Source of the DNA: Planktothricoides sp. SR001
GTDB taxonomy: Bacteria > Cyanobacteriota > Cyanobacteriia > Cyanobacteriales > Laspinemataceae
DNA length: 64,000 nucleotides
Assembly (NCBI RefSeq): GCF_001276715.1
Contig: NZ_LIUQ01000007.1
Location: 95,692-159,691 of the forward strand
Direction: 5' to 3'
Shown here: piece after piece, positions 63,903-64,000 of the stretch
Layout of the letters: every line of letters starts with the position of its first letter
Position numbering within the stretch: position 1 is the first letter of the stretch
The notes under the pieces: model-generated
Database searches by the model: none
What the model was told of the DNA's origin: nothing
The model's input: the letters and a program-made list of their open reading frames with translations, nothing else
Program-made: the position numbers and the translations under genes

Positions 63903-63970
63903 TGACTAATCAAACTGACTAATCAAAATGACAGGCATACCTTACAAAATGTAAACCACGGTTTACATTT
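63903..63970. promoter_or_regulatory. Direct repeats and perfect palindrome upstream of CyRepA1
   Basis: TGACTAATCAAA occurs twice, at 63903-63914 and 63916-63927. A perfect palindrome AAATGTAAACC-AC-GGTTTACATTT lies at 63947-63970, 210 bp upstream of the gene. This is the layout of an origin or an operator for a plasmid replication gene. The window ends here, so more copies may follow. Confidence 0.5.
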
Positions 63971-64000
63971 AACCCTACAAATGTCTCTGACGGTAACATT

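Overview
The window comes from a filamentous cyanobacterium, most likely Oscillatoriales-type. The evidence is the very frequent HIP1 octamer GCGATCGC, cyanobacterial marker families (Ycf20/DUF565, DUF3370 with SLH, DUF3727, DUF1822, plant-type glycerate kinase, PEP-CTERM, CyRepA1) and intergenic regions saturated with short palindromic repeats. I cannot name the genus from sequence alone. I see no rRNA, tRNA or CRISPR array.

Layout. 1-2.3 kb: repeats, a small orphan gene and a PEP-CTERM protein. 3.1-7.8 kb: an SsuA/TauA/NrtA-type ABC importer (lipoprotein, permease, ATPase) preceded by an unusual protein that joins the same binding domain to an OmpA-like domain. 7.9-11.7 kb: membrane glycosyltransferase, DUF565 and D-glycerate 3-kinase (photorespiration). 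12-18.6 kb: a decayed accessory region with a broken metacaspase, toxin-antitoxin fragments, and a helicase / small protein / DndD-like SMC ATPase set followed by a MazG-like pyrophosphohydrolase. 18.7-23.2 kb: SLH-DUF3370 protein, methyltransferase, adenylate cyclase. 23.3-24 kb: a broken WD40 gene. 24.4-27.7 kb: the housekeeping set yqeG, mltG, DUF3727, ruvX. 27.8-34.3 kb: GNAT, an F420 ligase-like protein, DUF1822 and PD-(D/E)XK-like proteins, PBP2. 34.8-40.1 kb: potA, unknown gene, potD, potB, potC for polyamine uptake.

40.4-47.1 kb is the most unusual part. An HTH/NB-ARC protein is divergent from a compact set: a 244-aa protein with two internal repeats, two paralogous small membrane proteins, an AAA+ ATPase and two cysteine-rich small proteins. 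The 244-aa repeats and the tails of the small membrane proteins appear to share one short C-terminal module. A segment carrying the end of the first gene, a membrane protein and the start of the ATPase gene has been duplicated in tandem, leaving an ATPase-start remnant. I do not recognise this as a described system. It is followed by an antitoxin with a frameshifted PIN toxin.

47.6-51.6 kb holds two RTX proteins, a glycosyltransferase with TPRs and a DUF3887-like protein. 51.9-55.1 kb holds a second defence-like unit: an unknown 159-aa protein, a Z1-domain ATPase and a MazF-like toxin, all overlapping or nearly so. 55.1-59.2 kb holds a serine hydrolase, TrmJ-type methyltransferase and C39-like peptidase. 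At 59.4-60.3 kb a STAND/WD40 gene is cut off and directly abuts a large CyRepA1-type plasmid replication gene (60.4-63.7 kb), which suggests an integrated plasmid or mobile element whose other end lies outside the window.

A recurrent theme is invasion of genes by small palindromic repeats. They supply gene ends, lie in frame inside several coding sequences, and sit at the break points of pseudogenes.
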